DNA of 64,000 nt from Desulfobacterales bacterium (GCA_023143455.1 JAGLHT010000009.1:1-64000); one strand, 5' to 3'; shown: positions 53,044 through 63,128, numbered from the stretch's first letter. Notes: generated by a model not told the origin, from the letters alone. Made by a program: numbers and translations.

Positions 53044-53814
53044 TTATAATTGGTTACTAATAATACGTAATCCGTCTAATGTCAGAGACGCTTCTATGTT
53101 ATCAATTTTTTTTGAAACACTTGAAATTAAAGGAGAAAGCCCACCAGTGGCAATTATAACAGGAGAACAGTTCATCTCTTTTTTCATTCTTTCAACCATA
53201 CCATCAACCAGAGATGCATAGCCGTATATAATGCCTGATTTTATACTTTCTATTGTATCCCTACCTATTACCTTGTCCGGGGGTTGAAATATTTCAACCC
53301 GGGGGAGCCTGGATGCTTTCTGGAAAAGGGCTTCAGAAGAAATAGCAATTCCAGGAGTTATAGCACCTCCAATATATTCACCTTTTTCTGATATAACATC
53401 AAATGTTGTTGCAGTTCCAAAATCAACAACAATAAGGGATGTTTTATATTTATCATACGCTGCTATTGAATTAACAATTCTATCGGCTCCTACTTCATCG
53501 GGGTTTTTATAAAGCACTGGCATTAATGATTTGACCAGATCAGGTGTAATCCATATTGGCACAAGATTAAGATATTTTTTACAAAATGCATTCAGAATTG
53601 GCACAGCCGGGGGAACAACTGATGAAATAAGAATTTTTTTAATTTTCTCAGCATTGACAGCCTTGCTGTCTGAAAACAATGCTTTTACAAGGACATTAAA
53701 TTCATCTGCTGTTGTATCTCTAATGGTTTTAATACGCCAGTCTTCAAGTAAAACATCTTCTTTGAAAATACCTATAACTGTATTTGTATTACCCACATCA
53801 ATTACTAATAGCAT
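53044..53814 (-). CDS. coaX: Type III pantothenate kinase
   Basis: 256 residues, ASKHA fold: the phosphate-binding MLLVIDVGNTNTVIGIF at the start, GADRIVNSIAAYD and VVDFGTATTFDVI. It phosphorylates pantothenate in coenzyme A synthesis, which links it functionally to panB in this window. AGAGG before the ATG at 53814 is preferred over the longer frame from 53832. Ten bases after the cdaR-like gene. Confidence 0.93.
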   Translation of the reverse strand: MLLVIDVGNTNTVIGIFKEDVLLEDWRIKTIRDTTADEFNVLVKALFSDSKAVNAEKIKKILISSVVPPAVPILNAFCKKYLNLVPIWITPDLVKSLMPVLYKNPDEVGADRIVNSIAAYDKYKTSLIVVDFGTATTFDVISEKGEYIGGAITPGIAISSEALFQKASRLPRVEIFQPPDKVIGRDTIESIKSGIIYGYASLVDGMVERMKKEMNCSPVIIATGGLSPLISSVSKKIDNIEASLTLDGLRIISNQL

Positions 53815-53824
53815 TAATTCCTCT

Positions 53825-54775
53825 TTATTCAATTTTCACAGTAAAAATTTCTGGTTCAGCATCTGTCATTATCAATTCAAGGGGAAGATCAACCACTGCA
53901 CTTCGAACATAAACACCAGGTTTCAACCCTTTGGCATCAATACTGACTTTAATCTTCTCTTTTAGATCTTTTCTATTTAACATATCATGGCTGCCTTTTA
54001 TTGTTAATGTAATTTTTGAAGGGCTCACGCTATCTTTTTTCTTTGCATTTTTAAGCTCTAGGGGAATATCTTCAAATGTTTTAATGATTTGCTTTTTTTC
54101 TATTGGAATAAATACTGTTACTATTGCTGGCTCTGATGTCGTGTTAAGTTCTTTCAAGTCAACAGGTATTTTTTTCTTAAAGCTTTCATTTACTTTTGAT
54201 AAATCAACTGGTTTTGTTTTAAGATTTTTAATAGACCCAATAACTGATTCCGGACCTGTAAGAATTACTATTGCGGGTTCTATTCTGGCAGACAAAGCAA
54301 CATAACCCGGGGCTGTAGTCCCTGTATATGGAACAGATACATAAAAACTCTCTACAACTTTTTTTTCTAAGCTGACCATTATATACGAAGGATTGATACT
54401 TAATATTTTGACTCCATTGGGGATGAATATTCTTTTTTTTAAAACTGGAATATAATATGTTCTGGGGTCAAGATGTACCTTCTCACCAGCAGGGTCAGAC
54501 ACAAGATCAGTATAAAGATCAACAGAATACTTAAGATTCATGTTTTTTATTATTTCAATCTGTTTTTGGTTTCCACTAACTCGAATTTCAAGCTTATCAA
54601 CAGAAGGAGAAGTTAATATAAGATTTAAAGGGGTTGATGAAAATTCAACAGGTAAAAGCAAGTTTGTTTCCTCAGGTGCTGAATGACATCCTGAGAAAAT
54701 ACCTGATAAAACAAATAATAGTATGCAAGGCAATGTCCAATAAAACATTTTATATGTTTTAAGTGTTTTATGCAT
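53825..54775 (-). CDS. YbbR-domain protein (CdaR-like), apparently a lipoprotein
   Basis: 316 residues with YbbR-type beta repeats (for example VSGNQKQIEIIKNM, TGPESVIGSIKNLKTKPVDL and SKITLTIKGSHDMLN). In many bacteria CdaR is anchored by one helix and regulates the diadenylate cyclase CdaA, encoded just upstream. Here the N-terminus ends in FSGC (Cys30), a possible lipobox, and the upstream gene is folP with an eight-base overlap; cdaA is absent from this place. It may have another partner or work with a distant cyclase. Confidence 0.8.
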   Translation of the reverse strand: MHKTLKTYKMFYWTLPCILLFVLSGIFSGCHSAPEETNLLLPVEFSSTPLNLILTSPSVDKLEIRVSGNQKQIEIIKNMNLKYSVDLYTDLVSDPAGEKVHLDPRTYYIPVLKKRIFIPNGVKILSINPSYIMVSLEKKVVESFYVSVPYTGTTAPGYVALSARIEPAIVILTGPESVIGSIKNLKTKPVDLSKVNESFKKKIPVDLKELNTTSEPAIVTVFIPIEKKQIIKTFEDIPLELKNAKKKDSVSPSKITLTIKGSHDMLNRKDLKEKIKVSIDAKGLKPGVYVRSAVVDLPLELIMTDAEPEIFTVKIE

Positions 54776-55646
54776 TTTTAATAGAATCTAATATTTGTAC
54801 AAAAGGCTTAACCCTTGCCACATCATGGACTCTTACAATGTGCCCGCCATTCAAAAAAGCTGCTGCAACAGAAGCTAAGGTTCCTATTCCACACTCTTCA
54901 GATTCTGCATTTATCTCTTTTTTGTTCGCCTTTTTGTTCTCCTGGCTCAATATTTTCTGAATAAATGATTTTCTCGAGCTTCCAATCAGCAAAGGAAAAC
55001 CAAGGCTTGCAAGCTTATCTATATTTTTGAGAATCACAAGATTGTGCTGGACAGTTTTTCCAAAGCCTATCCCAGGGTCAAGGATGATATTCTTCTCTTT
55101 AACACCTCTTCTCACAGCAAAATCGACTCGTTGAATAAAATAATCAGTTATTTCTTTAATAAGATCACTATATTCAGGATTAATCTGCATTGTTTCAGGT
55201 GTTCCTTTCATATGCATCATAATAACAGGGATGTTTTTTTTAGCTGCCAAATCAGCAAGCTTGGGATCTTTTTCAAAGGAACTTATATCATTTATCATTG
55301 CAGCGCCTGCATTAAGAGCTTGCTCTGCAACTTTTGATTTAACAGTATCAATTGAAATGGGAATATCTATTATTTTTGATAATTCTTGAATTACAGGGAC
55401 AACTCTTTGAGTTTCCTGATCTTCAGAAACTGACTCTGCAAAGGGGCGGGAAGACTCTCCTCCGATATCAAGAATATCAGCGCCCTCTTCAACAAGTTTT
55501 TTACCCTGGGCAACAGCTTTTTCAAAATTAAAATACTTGCCACCATCTGAAAACGAATCAGGAGTTACATTGAGTATACCCATAATGCATGGTTTTTTCC
55601 CAAGTTTTAGCTTAAACCTGTCCCATTCAAGAGTATATTCTTGCAT
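54768..55646 (-). CDS. folP: Dihydropteroate synthase
   Basis: 292 residues, full length. TIM barrel joining p-aminobenzoate to the pterin diphosphate in folate synthesis. Signatures: GILNVTPDSFSDGGKY, DILDIGGESSRP and DPGIGFGKTVQHN. It lies between ftsH and the YbbR gene on the same strand, an arrangement common in this phylum. Confidence 0.95.
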   Translation of the reverse strand: MQEYTLEWDRFKLKLGKKPCIMGILNVTPDSFSDGGKYFNFEKAVAQGKKLVEEGADILDIGGESSRPFAESVSEDQETQRVVPVIQELSKIIDIPISIDTVKSKVAEQALNAGAAMINDISSFEKDPKLADLAAKKNIPVIMMHMKGTPETMQINPEYSDLIKEITDYFIQRVDFAVRRGVKEKNIILDPGIGFGKTVQHNLVILKNIDKLASLGFPLLIGSSRKSFIQKILSQENKKANKKEINAESEECGIGTLASVAAAFLNGGHIVRVHDVARVKPFVQILDSIKNA

Positions 55647-55669
55647 ACTCAGATTTCAGCCTCCCTACC

Positions 55670-57613
55670 CTAACTTACATCATCAGGTTTTTTACCATCG
55701 TCATCAATATCTAATGCTATGTCTTCGTTATCTACTTTTGCTTTAGCTACAGGCTTGGGTTCCGGGTTTGATTCTGGTATAGGTTTTGTCTCTTCCTCTT
55801 TAACTTTTTCACGGAATACAACACCAGGTTTCATGGATTTTACAAGCTCATCAAGCTCTTTACCCATTACAGTTTCTTTTTCAATCAAAATACCTGCAAG
55901 AGCATGCAAAATATCAACATTATCTTTAAGAATTTCCTGAGCTTTTTTATAGGATTCAGTTATAAGGACAGTAACTTCTTCATCAATCTTTCTCGCTGTA
56001 TCCTCAGAGTATTCTCTAGCCTGGGTCATCTCTCTTCCAATGAATATATTATCATTGTGCTGGTCATATGACATGGGTACAAGATTATCACTCATGCCAA
56101 AAACCCTGATCATTCTATTTGCAAGCGCAGTTGCCTGTTTAATATCATTGGAGGCACCAGTGCATATTCTTTTAAAAATAAGCTCTTCTGCAACTCTTCC
56201 ACCATATGCTACTGCAAGTTCACTTTCCAGTTGTTCTTTATATCTAAAATCAGATTCTTCAGGAAGAAACCATGTAAGACCAGCTGCTCTTCCTCTTGGA
56301 ATTATTGTTATTTTATTTACTGCCATGGCATCGGGCAAAAACCTTGCCACAAGTGCGTGTCCGGCTTCGTGATAGGCTGTTGTTTTCTTTTCGTCTTCTG
56401 TGATAACTTTTGATTTTCTTTCAAGTCCCATGACCACTTTATCTTTAGAATCTTCAAAATCCATCATTGTTAGTTTTTCATGGCCTTTTTTTGCAGCAAG
56501 AAGGGCTGCTTCATTTACAAGATTTTCCAAATCAGCCCCGGAAAAGCCAGGGGTCCCTTTAGCAATAATCAATACATTAACATCATCATCTATAGGAGTC
56601 TTTTTCATATGAACTTCGAGGATTCCTTTTCTCCCTCGTATATCCGGCATATCCACAAAAACCTGACGGTCAAATCTGCCCGGGCGAAGTAAAGCAGGGT
56701 CAAGCACATCAACTCTGTTTGTTGCAGCCATGAGGATTACTCCTTCATTGGACTCAAATCCATCCATTTCGACAAGAAGCTGATTCAAGGTCTGCTCTCT
56801 CTCATCATGACCTCCACCCATACCTGCTCCACGCTGACGACCAACAGCATCAAGCTCATCAATAAATATTATACAGGGTGCATTTTTCTTACCCTGGGCA
56901 AAAAGATCTCTTACCCTTGATGCGCCAACACCAACAAACATTTCAACAAAATCAGAACCACTTATTGTAAAAAATGGAACTCCTGCTTCTCCTGCGACTG
57001 CCCTTGAAAGTAATGTTTTACCTGTTCCGGGGCTACCCACAAGCAGAACACCTTTAGGTATTCTACCTCCGAGTCTAGTATATTTTTTAGGTTCTTTCAA
57101 AAAATCAACAATCTCAGTGAGCTCTTCTTTTGCTTCATCAATACCTGCAACATCATCAAAAGTTACTTTTTCATTTTTATCATCCATTAACCTTGCACGG
57201 CTTTTTCCAAAAGACATTGCTTTCCCGCCACCGCCCTGCATTTGGCGCATAAAAAATATCCATACACCAATTAAAACAACCATGGGGAGCCAGGATATAA
57301 CAATAGACATTAACATGGAAGATTCAGCCGGAGGGGCTGCTTGTATGGATACACCATTTGTTCTTAATATTTCAATAAGCTTAGCATCATTGGGAGCATA
57401 GCTTTTATATTCTTCACCAGTAAAATTTGTAACAATAAGATTCTGCCCTTGAATATTAACATTCTTTACATTCTTTTTTTCCACCATTGCTAAAAATTCA
57501 GAATATCCTATTTCTTTCTGTAACCCCTGCTGGTGGTTAAAAATATTATAAAGCATGGCCATCAATAGCACTATTACTAACCAAAGAGATAAATTTTTAT
57601 AAAATTGATTCAA
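55670..57613 (-). CDS. ftsH: ATP-dependent membrane zinc metalloprotease FtsH
   Basis: 647 residues. Two transmembrane helices (about 9-27 and 103-122), AAA domain with Walker A GSPGTGKT (193-200) and Walker [10 protein letters not shown], then the zinc motif HEAGH at 415-419. It degrades damaged or regulated membrane and soluble proteins. It begins with TTG at 57613, with AAGGA six bases upstream. The C-terminal 60 residues are low-complexity, rich in Glu, Pro and Lys. Confidence 0.96.
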   Translation of the reverse strand: MNQFYKNLSLWLVIVLLMAMLYNIFNHQQGLQKEIGYSEFLAMVEKKNVKNVNIQGQNLIVTNFTGEEYKSYAPNDAKLIEILRTNGVSIQAAPPAESSMLMSIVISWLPMVVLIGVWIFFMRQMQGGGGKAMSFGKSRARLMDDKNEKVTFDDVAGIDEAKEELTEIVDFLKEPKKYTRLGGRIPKGVLLVGSPGTGKTLLSRAVAGEAGVPFFTISGSDFVEMFVGVGASRVRDLFAQGKKNAPCIIFIDELDAVGRQRGAGMGGGHDEREQTLNQLLVEMDGFESNEGVILMAATNRVDVLDPALLRPGRFDRQVFVDMPDIRGRKGILEVHMKKTPIDDDVNVLIIAKGTPGFSGADLENLVNEAALLAAKKGHEKLTMMDFEDSKDKVVMGLERKSKVITEDEKKTTAYHEAGHALVARFLPDAMAVNKITIIPRGRAAGLTWFLPEESDFRYKEQLESELAVAYGGRVAEELIFKRICTGASNDIKQATALANRMIRVFGMSDNLVPMSYDQHNDNIFIGREMTQAREYSEDTARKIDEEVTVLITESYKKAQEILKDNVDILHALAGILIEKETVMGKELDELVKSMKPGVVFREKVKEEETKPIPESNPEPKPVAKAKVDNEDIALDIDDDGKKPDDVS

Positions 57614-57724
57614 AACGATTCCTTTCTTCTGTAATAAATATCATCTTTAAAAGATTTATAAAAAGATCTAATCAATAATAAACATAAATTTAAATTTAAC
57701 AAGTTTAATTTATTAAGAACGAGC

Positions 57725-58795
57725 CTATATCTTCCTTTCGTTCTTTCTTTTTTTCCCAAGCTCTCTTAGAGAAACAGATTCTTTTTTTAAATAAAGGCTT
57801 TTTTCTTTCTTAAATACTCTAATCTGGTCAGGAAAATCTATACTTTCACCTGAAGTTGGGGATAATGACAATTTTATAGCAGCATCAACATGGGTTGAAC
57901 TGATTTTTTTTAATCCCCCATTAATTTTTTTAATCGCTTTTCTAATTATTCTTTTTCTTAATGCAGGATGACAATTTTTTATAACATCGATAGATAACTC
58001 TATTATACCTGGTTTTAAGCTATCAGGCTTTGAACTTTTCAGCGCTTCATTAAAGATTAGTTTTGTTTCTTTTTCCATCCATTCATCTTCATCTTTAATT
58101 ATAGTAGAAAGCCTTATAAGCGATTCTTTTATTTTAGGATTATATTTTTCTTCTATTAGAGGGATCAAATAGTTTCGAATTGAATTTCTCAAATATTTAT
58201 TATCCTTATTAGAGCTATCCATCATATAGGCCTGATCAATAGATTCAAGGAATTTAACAATTTGTTGTTTTTGTATTTCTATCAAAGGCCGAATAATTAT
58301 ATTCTCTCTTTTAGGTGGAATTCCTGCAAGTCCCTTTGTACCCGAACCTCTCAGGATATTCATCAATATAAGTTCTGCATTGTCATCTCTATTATGACCT
58401 AATGCAATTTTTGAATATTTATTTTCCTCTAAGATATCTTTTAAAAAAGAATATCTAACCTTTCTTGCACTATCTTCTATGGATAATCGATTTTCTTTTG
58501 CAAAGGCTGCAACATCTTTTTTACCCACAAAACATGGTATGTCAAGTCGATCAGCAAGATTGCGCACAAATTCTTCATCTCTGTCAGCTTCTTTTCCTCT
58601 TAACATATGATTTAAATGTGCAATGCCAATTTCTAAGGAATATTCTTCTTTAATTTCTAGTAAAAACAGAAGTAGTGCCACAGAATCAGGTCCTCCTGAG
58701 ATTCCTGCAAGCACTTGATCATTTTTATCAATCATATTGAATTTTACTGAAGTATAAATAGCGCTTTCTATAAATGTTATATTATTATTTTTCAT
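57725..58795 (-). CDS. tilS: tRNA(Ile)-lysidine synthase
   Basis: 356 residues. N-type ATP pyrophosphatase motif AGISGGPDSVALLLFL at the start, then HLNHMLRGKEADRDEEFV and GHNRDDNAELILMN. It converts the wobble C of tRNA-Ile(CAU) to lysidine. The C-terminal substrate-binding part is shorter than in E. coli. It begins one base after the stop of mqnD, so the two are coupled. Confidence 0.94.
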   Translation of the reverse strand: MKNNNITFIESAIYTSVKFNMIDKNDQVLAGISGGPDSVALLLFLLEIKEEYSLEIGIAHLNHMLRGKEADRDEEFVRNLADRLDIPCFVGKKDVAAFAKENRLSIEDSARKVRYSFLKDILEENKYSKIALGHNRDDNAELILMNILRGSGTKGLAGIPPKRENIIIRPLIEIQKQQIVKFLESIDQAYMMDSSNKDNKYLRNSIRNYLIPLIEEKYNPKIKESLIRLSTIIKDEDEWMEKETKLIFNEALKSSKPDSLKPGIIELSIDVIKNCHPALRKRIIRKAIKKINGGLKKISSTHVDAAIKLSLSPTSGESIDFPDQIRVFKKEKSLYLKKESVSLRELGKKRKNERKI

Positions 58796-58796
58796 A

Positions 58797-59675
58797 TTAT
58801 TTCATGTCAGATACAAATAGTTCTTCACTGCTTTCAGGAAGAATTCCAGCTTTAACAATTTCTGAAAAAAAGACTCTCACCGCTTGCTCTCCTTCTTCTC
58901 CGAGTTTTTCTGTAAATTCATTAACATACAATCCAATATGTTGATCTATAACGTCATCATCAAGTTCCTGGGCATTCTTTTTTACATATTCATAGGAAGC
59001 ACCAGGATTATTTCTTGCATGTTTTATACTCTTTTTTATTAATTTCTCAATTTTATTGCTAAGCTCGATTCCAATCTCTTTTTTCACAGCAATACAACCT
59101 AGTGGGATGGGTAATAAAGTTTTCCCCTCCCACCATTTTCCAAGATCACAAATCAAATCAAACCCCATTTTCTGATAGACAAACCTTCCTTCATGGATAA
59201 TCACTCCAAAATCTGATTTTCCTTCTAGCACATGGGGCATGATCTTTTCAAAAGGCATAGGGGTAATTTGAGGTCTGATCTCTTTGCCGAGTTCTTTTTC
59301 TAAATCAATTAAATATAGTTTTAATAAATGATATGCTGTGGTTCCAATACCCGGAACAGCAATCACCAGCTTATTAGTACTATACAGTTTCCTGCCTGCA
59401 CAACCAATAATAAGAGGACCGCACCCGCGTCCTAAAGCCGCGCCAACCTTCAAAAGTCTATATTTATCTCTTACTGATCCAAAAGCGGCAAAGGAAAGCT
59501 TAGTAATATCATAAGATGTATTTAATGCTCTTTGATTTAATGTTTCAACATCGGCCAGGGTAACAATAAATTTCAATCCTTGAGTGTCAATAAGATTATG
59601 CGCAAGGCCATTAAAAATAAACGTATCATTTGGACAGCTTGAATATGCAATGCTTAATTTCTGTGTATCTACCAT
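58797..59675 (-). CDS. mqnD: 1,4-dihydroxy-6-naphthoate synthase (futalosine pathway)
   Basis: 292 residues of the periplasmic-binding-protein fold. SIAYSSCPNDTFIFNGL and the segment around DVETLNQRALNTSYDITKLS are typical of MqnD. It forms dihydroxynaphthoate from cyclic dehypoxanthinylfutalosine, so menaquinone is made by the futalosine route. AGGA precedes the ATG. The other mqn genes are not in the window. Confidence 0.9.
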   Translation of the reverse strand: MVDTQKLSIAYSSCPNDTFIFNGLAHNLIDTQGLKFIVTLADVETLNQRALNTSYDITKLSFAAFGSVRDKYRLLKVGAALGRGCGPLIIGCAGRKLYSTNKLVIAVPGIGTTAYHLLKLYLIDLEKELGKEIRPQITPMPFEKIMPHVLEGKSDFGVIIHEGRFVYQKMGFDLICDLGKWWEGKTLLPIPLGCIAVKKEIGIELSNKIEKLIKKSIKHARNNPGASYEYVKKNAQELDDDVIDQHIGLYVNEFTEKLGEEGEQAVRVFFSEIVKAGILPESSEELFVSDMK

Positions 59676-59869
59676 TTCTAAGATCCTGTTAACAATCCAA
59701 CTTCGCAGGGGCTTTTTATTTTATTAGTTAAAAAAAATTTTGCTTCTATCACTTTTTTTCTTATATTTTTCATAATATCTTTGTACTCCTTTTATGAATA
59801 TTTTCTACCTGCAAGGTAATTAGAAGTCAACTTTTAAAAAAAGAATACGAAAATAAACATTATCGTTTC

Positions 59870-59897
59870 TTGACACAATATGGTAAACCATTATAAA
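59870..59897 (+). promoter_or_regulatory. tatAC promoter with palindrome in the spacer
   Basis: TTGACA (59870-59875), a 16-base spacer and TATAAA (59892-59897). The spacer contains a perfect 12-base palindrome-like site ATGGT-AA-ACCAT (59880-59891), placed where a repressor would block polymerase. Confidence 0.65.
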
Positions 59898-59931
59898 TAT
59901 ATTGGTTATAAAATTTTAAAGGAGCAAAAAA

Positions 59932-60246
59932 ATGTTCGGTCTTGGAATGCCAGAAATCTTACTTATACTTGCGTTAGCACTTATAATAATTGGTCCAAAA
60001 AAACTGCCTGACCTTGCAAAAACTCTTGGTAAATCTATGAGGGAGTTCAAAGGTGCTGCTCAAGACTTTAAAAACAGTATTAACATAGAAACATCAATTG
60101 CTGACATTGATCCCTCCCCAGAGGAAATACAAAAAAATATCAAAGCAGCTAATAAAGAGCTTAGTGAAAATGTTGATGAACCATCAAAAGACAGCTCAAA
60201 AGAAAAATTAAAAAAAGATACTAGTGAGGACTCTTCAAGTAAATGA
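59932..60246 (+). CDS. tatA: Sec-independent translocase subunit TatA/TatB
   Basis: 104 residues: one N-terminal transmembrane helix (MPEILLILALALIIIGPKKL), an amphipathic helix (LAKTLGKSMREFKGAA) and a charged tail rich in Lys, Ser and Glu. It forms the pore component of twin-arginine export of folded, cofactor-bearing proteins. AAAGGAG before the ATG. ATGA overlap with tatC. No separate tatB is nearby. Confidence 0.92.
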   Translation: MFGLGMPEILLILALALIIIGPKKLPDLAKTLGKSMREFKGAAQDFKNSINIETSIADIDPSPEEIQKNIKAANKELSENVDEPSKDSSKEKLKKDTSEDSSSK

Positions 60247-61040
60247 GCTCTGAAAACAAAACACCTTTAACAGGGCACTTAACAGAGCTCCGTGATAGAC
60301 TGGTGCGTTCCTCTATTGCTGTTGGAGTAGGATTTGTTGCAGCATACTGGTTTAAAGAAAAAATTTTTGCAATTTTGACAGCCCCTCTTATAAAAGCAAT
60401 GGGTGATAATAGTAAAATGATTTTTACAGGTCTCCCTGAAGCTTTTTTTACATACCTTAAAGTTGCATTACTTTCAGGAGTTGTCATTGCTACACCCGTA
60501 CTTTTTTATCAATTTTGGATGTTTATATCTCCTGGGCTTTATAGTAAAGAAAAAAAGTTTATACTTCCATTAGTGATGCTCTCTTTATTATTTTTTATGA
60601 TAGGCTCTTCGTTTGGCTACTTTATTGTATTCCCCTATGGATTTGAATTTTTCCTTGGTTTTTCCAATGATTCGATTCAGGCTATGCCTTCAATGAAAGA
60701 ATACCTTGGATTTGCTGCAAAAATGCTTTTAGCTTTTGGCTTTGTTTTTGAACTCCCATTGGTTATAACTTTTATGGCAAGAATGGGACTTGTCAGTGTT
60801 GGGTTTCTTAAAAAAAATAGAAAATATGCGATCCTTATTTTTTTCACTGGAGCGGCTCTTATCACACCCCCTGATGTTATCACTCAAACCATGATGGCAA
60901 TACCCTTGATTATTCTTTATGAAATTAGCATTCTAGGAGCAAAATTTTTCCAAAAAAAGAAAACTGATGAAGAAAAAAATGATGATGAAGCTGATCAGGA
61001 GAGCCTTGATAATGAAGAAAAACAAAACAAAAAAGAATAA
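60243..61040 (+). CDS. tatC: Sec-independent translocase subunit TatC
   Basis: 265 residues with six transmembrane helices. Conserved motifs: LTGHLTELRDRLVRS at the N-terminus (twin-arginine signal recognition) and the block YEISILGAKFFQKKK at the C-terminus. The last 25 residues are a highly charged Lys/Glu/Asp tail. It follows tatA with an ATGA overlap. Confidence 0.95.
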   Translation: MSSENKTPLTGHLTELRDRLVRSSIAVGVGFVAAYWFKEKIFAILTAPLIKAMGDNSKMIFTGLPEAFFTYLKVALLSGVVIATPVLFYQFWMFISPGLYSKEKKFILPLVMLSLLFFMIGSSFGYFIVFPYGFEFFLGFSNDSIQAMPSMKEYLGFAAKMLLAFGFVFELPLVITFMARMGLVSVGFLKKNRKYAILIFFTGAALITPPDVITQTMMAIPLIILYEISILGAKFFQKKKTDEEKNDDEADQESLDNEEKQNKKE

Positions 61041-61048
61041 GATACAAC

Positions 61049-61078
61049 TTGACAGAAAAAGGTTTTGTGTTGTAGAAA
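61049..61078 (+). promoter_or_regulatory. Probable promoter of the cytochrome c3 gene
   Basis: TTGACA (61049-61054), 18 bases, TAGAAA (61073-61078). The spacer is slightly long. It lies 60 bases before the start codon. Confidence 0.45.
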
Positions 61079-61137
61079 AGATATAGTTAAATATACTGAC
61101 TAATGCAATTGATAACAATTAAAGGAGTAAGCTTGTT

Positions 61138-61587
61138 ATGAACAAAAAATTATTGATTTTTTTAATGGCTACTGGTGTTGCTTTGGCTTTTCTTGCAACT
61201 GGTCTCCAAGCAGGTACTGATGTAGCTGATACTTTTAAGGTGGAATCTAAAGAATATAAATCCCGCAAAAAAGTTCCTGCTACCCTCTCTCACAAGAAAC
61301 ATGCTGAAGAATATGGTATTTCCTGTGGAGATTGCCACCATGACAAGGACGGCAAACCTATAGCTGGTCTTAAAATGGGCGATGATGTTCAAAGATGTGT
61401 TGAATGCCATACAAAATTGAAAAAAAGTAAAGACAACAAAAAAGATATTATGGTGCTTGAAAATGCAATGCATCGAAACTGTATTGATTGTCATAAAGAA
61501 ATTAATATTAAAGCCGGTGATCCAAAGGGCAGAAAAGGACCAGCTCCAGCATCTTGTACTAAATGTCATCCAAAGAAGAAAAAATAA
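61138..61587 (+). CDS. Tetrahaem cytochrome c3 (class III)
   Basis: 149 residues with a cleavable signal peptide (about 1-25, ending GLQAG). Four haem-binding CxxCH sites at 63-67, 87-91, 115-119 and 140-144, with extra axial His in LSHKKHAEEY, CHH and NAMHRNC. This is the periplasmic type I cytochrome c3 of sulfate reducers, which takes electrons from hydrogenases or formate dehydrogenases and passes them to membrane complexes. AAAGGAG precedes the ATG. Monocistronic with its own terminator. Confidence 0.93.
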   Translation: MNKKLLIFLMATGVALAFLATGLQAGTDVADTFKVESKEYKSRKKVPATLSHKKHAEEYGISCGDCHHDKDGKPIAGLKMGDDVQRCVECHTKLKKSKDNKKDIMVLENAMHRNCIDCHKEINIKAGDPKGRKGPAPASCTKCHPKKKK

Positions 61588-61634
61588 ATACAGTGTAATC
61601 AAAGGCTTAAGGCTATAAACTGATAATAAAACAA

Positions 61635-61674
61635 AAGAGGCTTTCTTATTAAAAACAGAAAGCCTCTTCTTTTA
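61635..61674 (+). terminator. Rho-independent terminator after cytochrome c3
   Basis: AAGAGGCTTTCT (61635-61646) pairs with AGAAAGCCTCTT (61657-61668), ten-base loop, followed by CTTTTAT. It lies between convergent genes and probably serves both strands. Confidence 0.85.
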
Positions 61675-61697
61675 TATTCTATTTTCTATTTGAAGCT

Positions 61698-63128
61698 TTA
61701 TTTTGATGCTTTATATTGTATGGCTTGCTTTATGATACCTTCTGCCCACAATGGTGTAGTTAGCGTATGTATGTGGGTATAAGTTGCAAAAACATTTTTT
61801 CTTGAAAACCCATCAAGCTTATCAATTATCCCTTTGCCCCGCTCCATTTTAAATGCCATTTCATGTGGTTTAAAATCAATATCTAGGATAGTTGAATATC
61901 GAAATTCATGCCCCCTGATTATTTGATCTCTCTCATAATAAGAGTTTTTTGACACAACCTTCACTGATGTGTACCCATGCCCCTCGGGTCGCTCTGACAA
62001 GCCAAATTTGACGGGAAGGATGCCAGACATTGGGTAAACTTTTTTATCTATTTCAATGCTTTGGCCTAAAAATATAAAACCCCCACATTCTGCATATATT
62101 GGAAGTCCTTTTTCTGCAAGTTTTTTTAAGGCGCTTTTAAAATTAATATTAGCAGCAAGTTTTGCCGCATGGGTTTCAGGGAAACCTCCCCCCATGTAAA
62201 TAGCATCAAGGTCAGATGGAATATTTTGTTGATTAAGAGGGCTGATATATTTAATTTTTGCTCCTCTTGCAATTAAGGCTTCAATATTATCCGGATAATA
62301 GAACTGAAATGCCGAATCTTTAATGATGCCAATTGTTGGACATTGGGCTGTCCCAAGTTGAATTTTCAGATCCCGAGTTGTAGGCAGTTGGGTTGTAGTA
62401 AGTTGTTTTTTTATAGTTTTTTTAGAAATTTGATTACAGATAGTATAAATTGCATCAAGATCAATATTTTCGTTTGCCACTTTAGAAAAAAGATCAATGC
62501 ATTCTTTTGATCCTTCGTGTTCTTCAAAAGTGACCAGACCCATATGCCTTTCAGGAAATTGATCACCTCTTAGTTTTGGTATAGAGCCAAGCACTGGGAT
62601 ATTGCAAAATTTTTCAATATTCTTTCTAAGCTTGCCTTCATGTCTCTTTCCTGCAACCCGATTAAGAATCACGCCCATGATATTGAGTTCAGGATCAAAA
62701 GTCATGCAGCCCATAACAAGTGCTGCCACAGTTCTTGTCGCCTTAGTGCAATCAACGACTAAAAGAACCGGCAAACCTAAAAGCTTGGCAAGTTCGGCTG
62801 TACATGTTTTACCATCTGTATCAATGGCATCAAACAAACCTCTGTTACCTTCAACAACAGCAATATCTGAATCTTTAAAATGTTTATTAAAAGAATTTGT
62901 AACCTGATTTTCAGAACAAAGATAGGTATCAAGATTGTAACAAGGAGTGCCAGCGGCATAGGATAGCCAGCCGGCATCAATATAATCAGGTCCCTTTTTA
63001 AAACAAGAGACCTTATATTTCTTTGTAGTCCATGCAGATGTAAGTCCTAAAGAAACAATTGTTTTTCCAGAACCACCTCTTAATCCGGCGATTACAAGTC
63101 CGGGAAAGCTTTTTAATTTATCCTGCAT
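61698..63128 (-). CDS. cbiA: Cobyrinate a,c-diamide synthase
   Basis: 476 residues. N-terminal P-loop amidation domain (AGLRGGSGKTIVSLGL, residues 14-29) and a C-terminal class I glutamine amidotransferase domain (GLPIYAECGGFIFLGQ, nucleophile C348). It amidates cobyrinate or, in the sirohaem context, a related side chain; a CbiA-like gene next to dsrABD is common in sulfate reducers and is thought to amidate the sirohaem of sulfite reductase. Between the domains, residues 240-262 form an odd Thr/Gln-rich stretch (QLTTTQLPTTRDLKIQLGT). It begins 18 bases after dsrD. Confidence 0.9.
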   Translation of the reverse strand: MQDKLKSFPGLVIAGLRGGSGKTIVSLGLTSAWTTKKYKVSCFKKGPDYIDAGWLSYAAGTPCYNLDTYLCSENQVTNSFNKHFKDSDIAVVEGNRGLFDAIDTDGKTCTAELAKLLGLPVLLVVDCTKATRTVAALVMGCMTFDPELNIMGVILNRVAGKRHEGKLRKNIEKFCNIPVLGSIPKLRGDQFPERHMGLVTFEEHEGSKECIDLFSKVANENIDLDAIYTICNQISKKTIKKQLTTTQLPTTRDLKIQLGTAQCPTIGIIKDSAFQFYYPDNIEALIARGAKIKYISPLNQQNIPSDLDAIYMGGGFPETHAAKLAANINFKSALKKLAEKGLPIYAECGGFIFLGQSIEIDKKVYPMSGILPVKFGLSERPEGHGYTSVKVVSKNSYYERDQIIRGHEFRYSTILDIDFKPHEMAFKMERGKGIIDKLDGFSRKNVFATYTHIHTLTTPLWAEGIIKQAIQYKASK

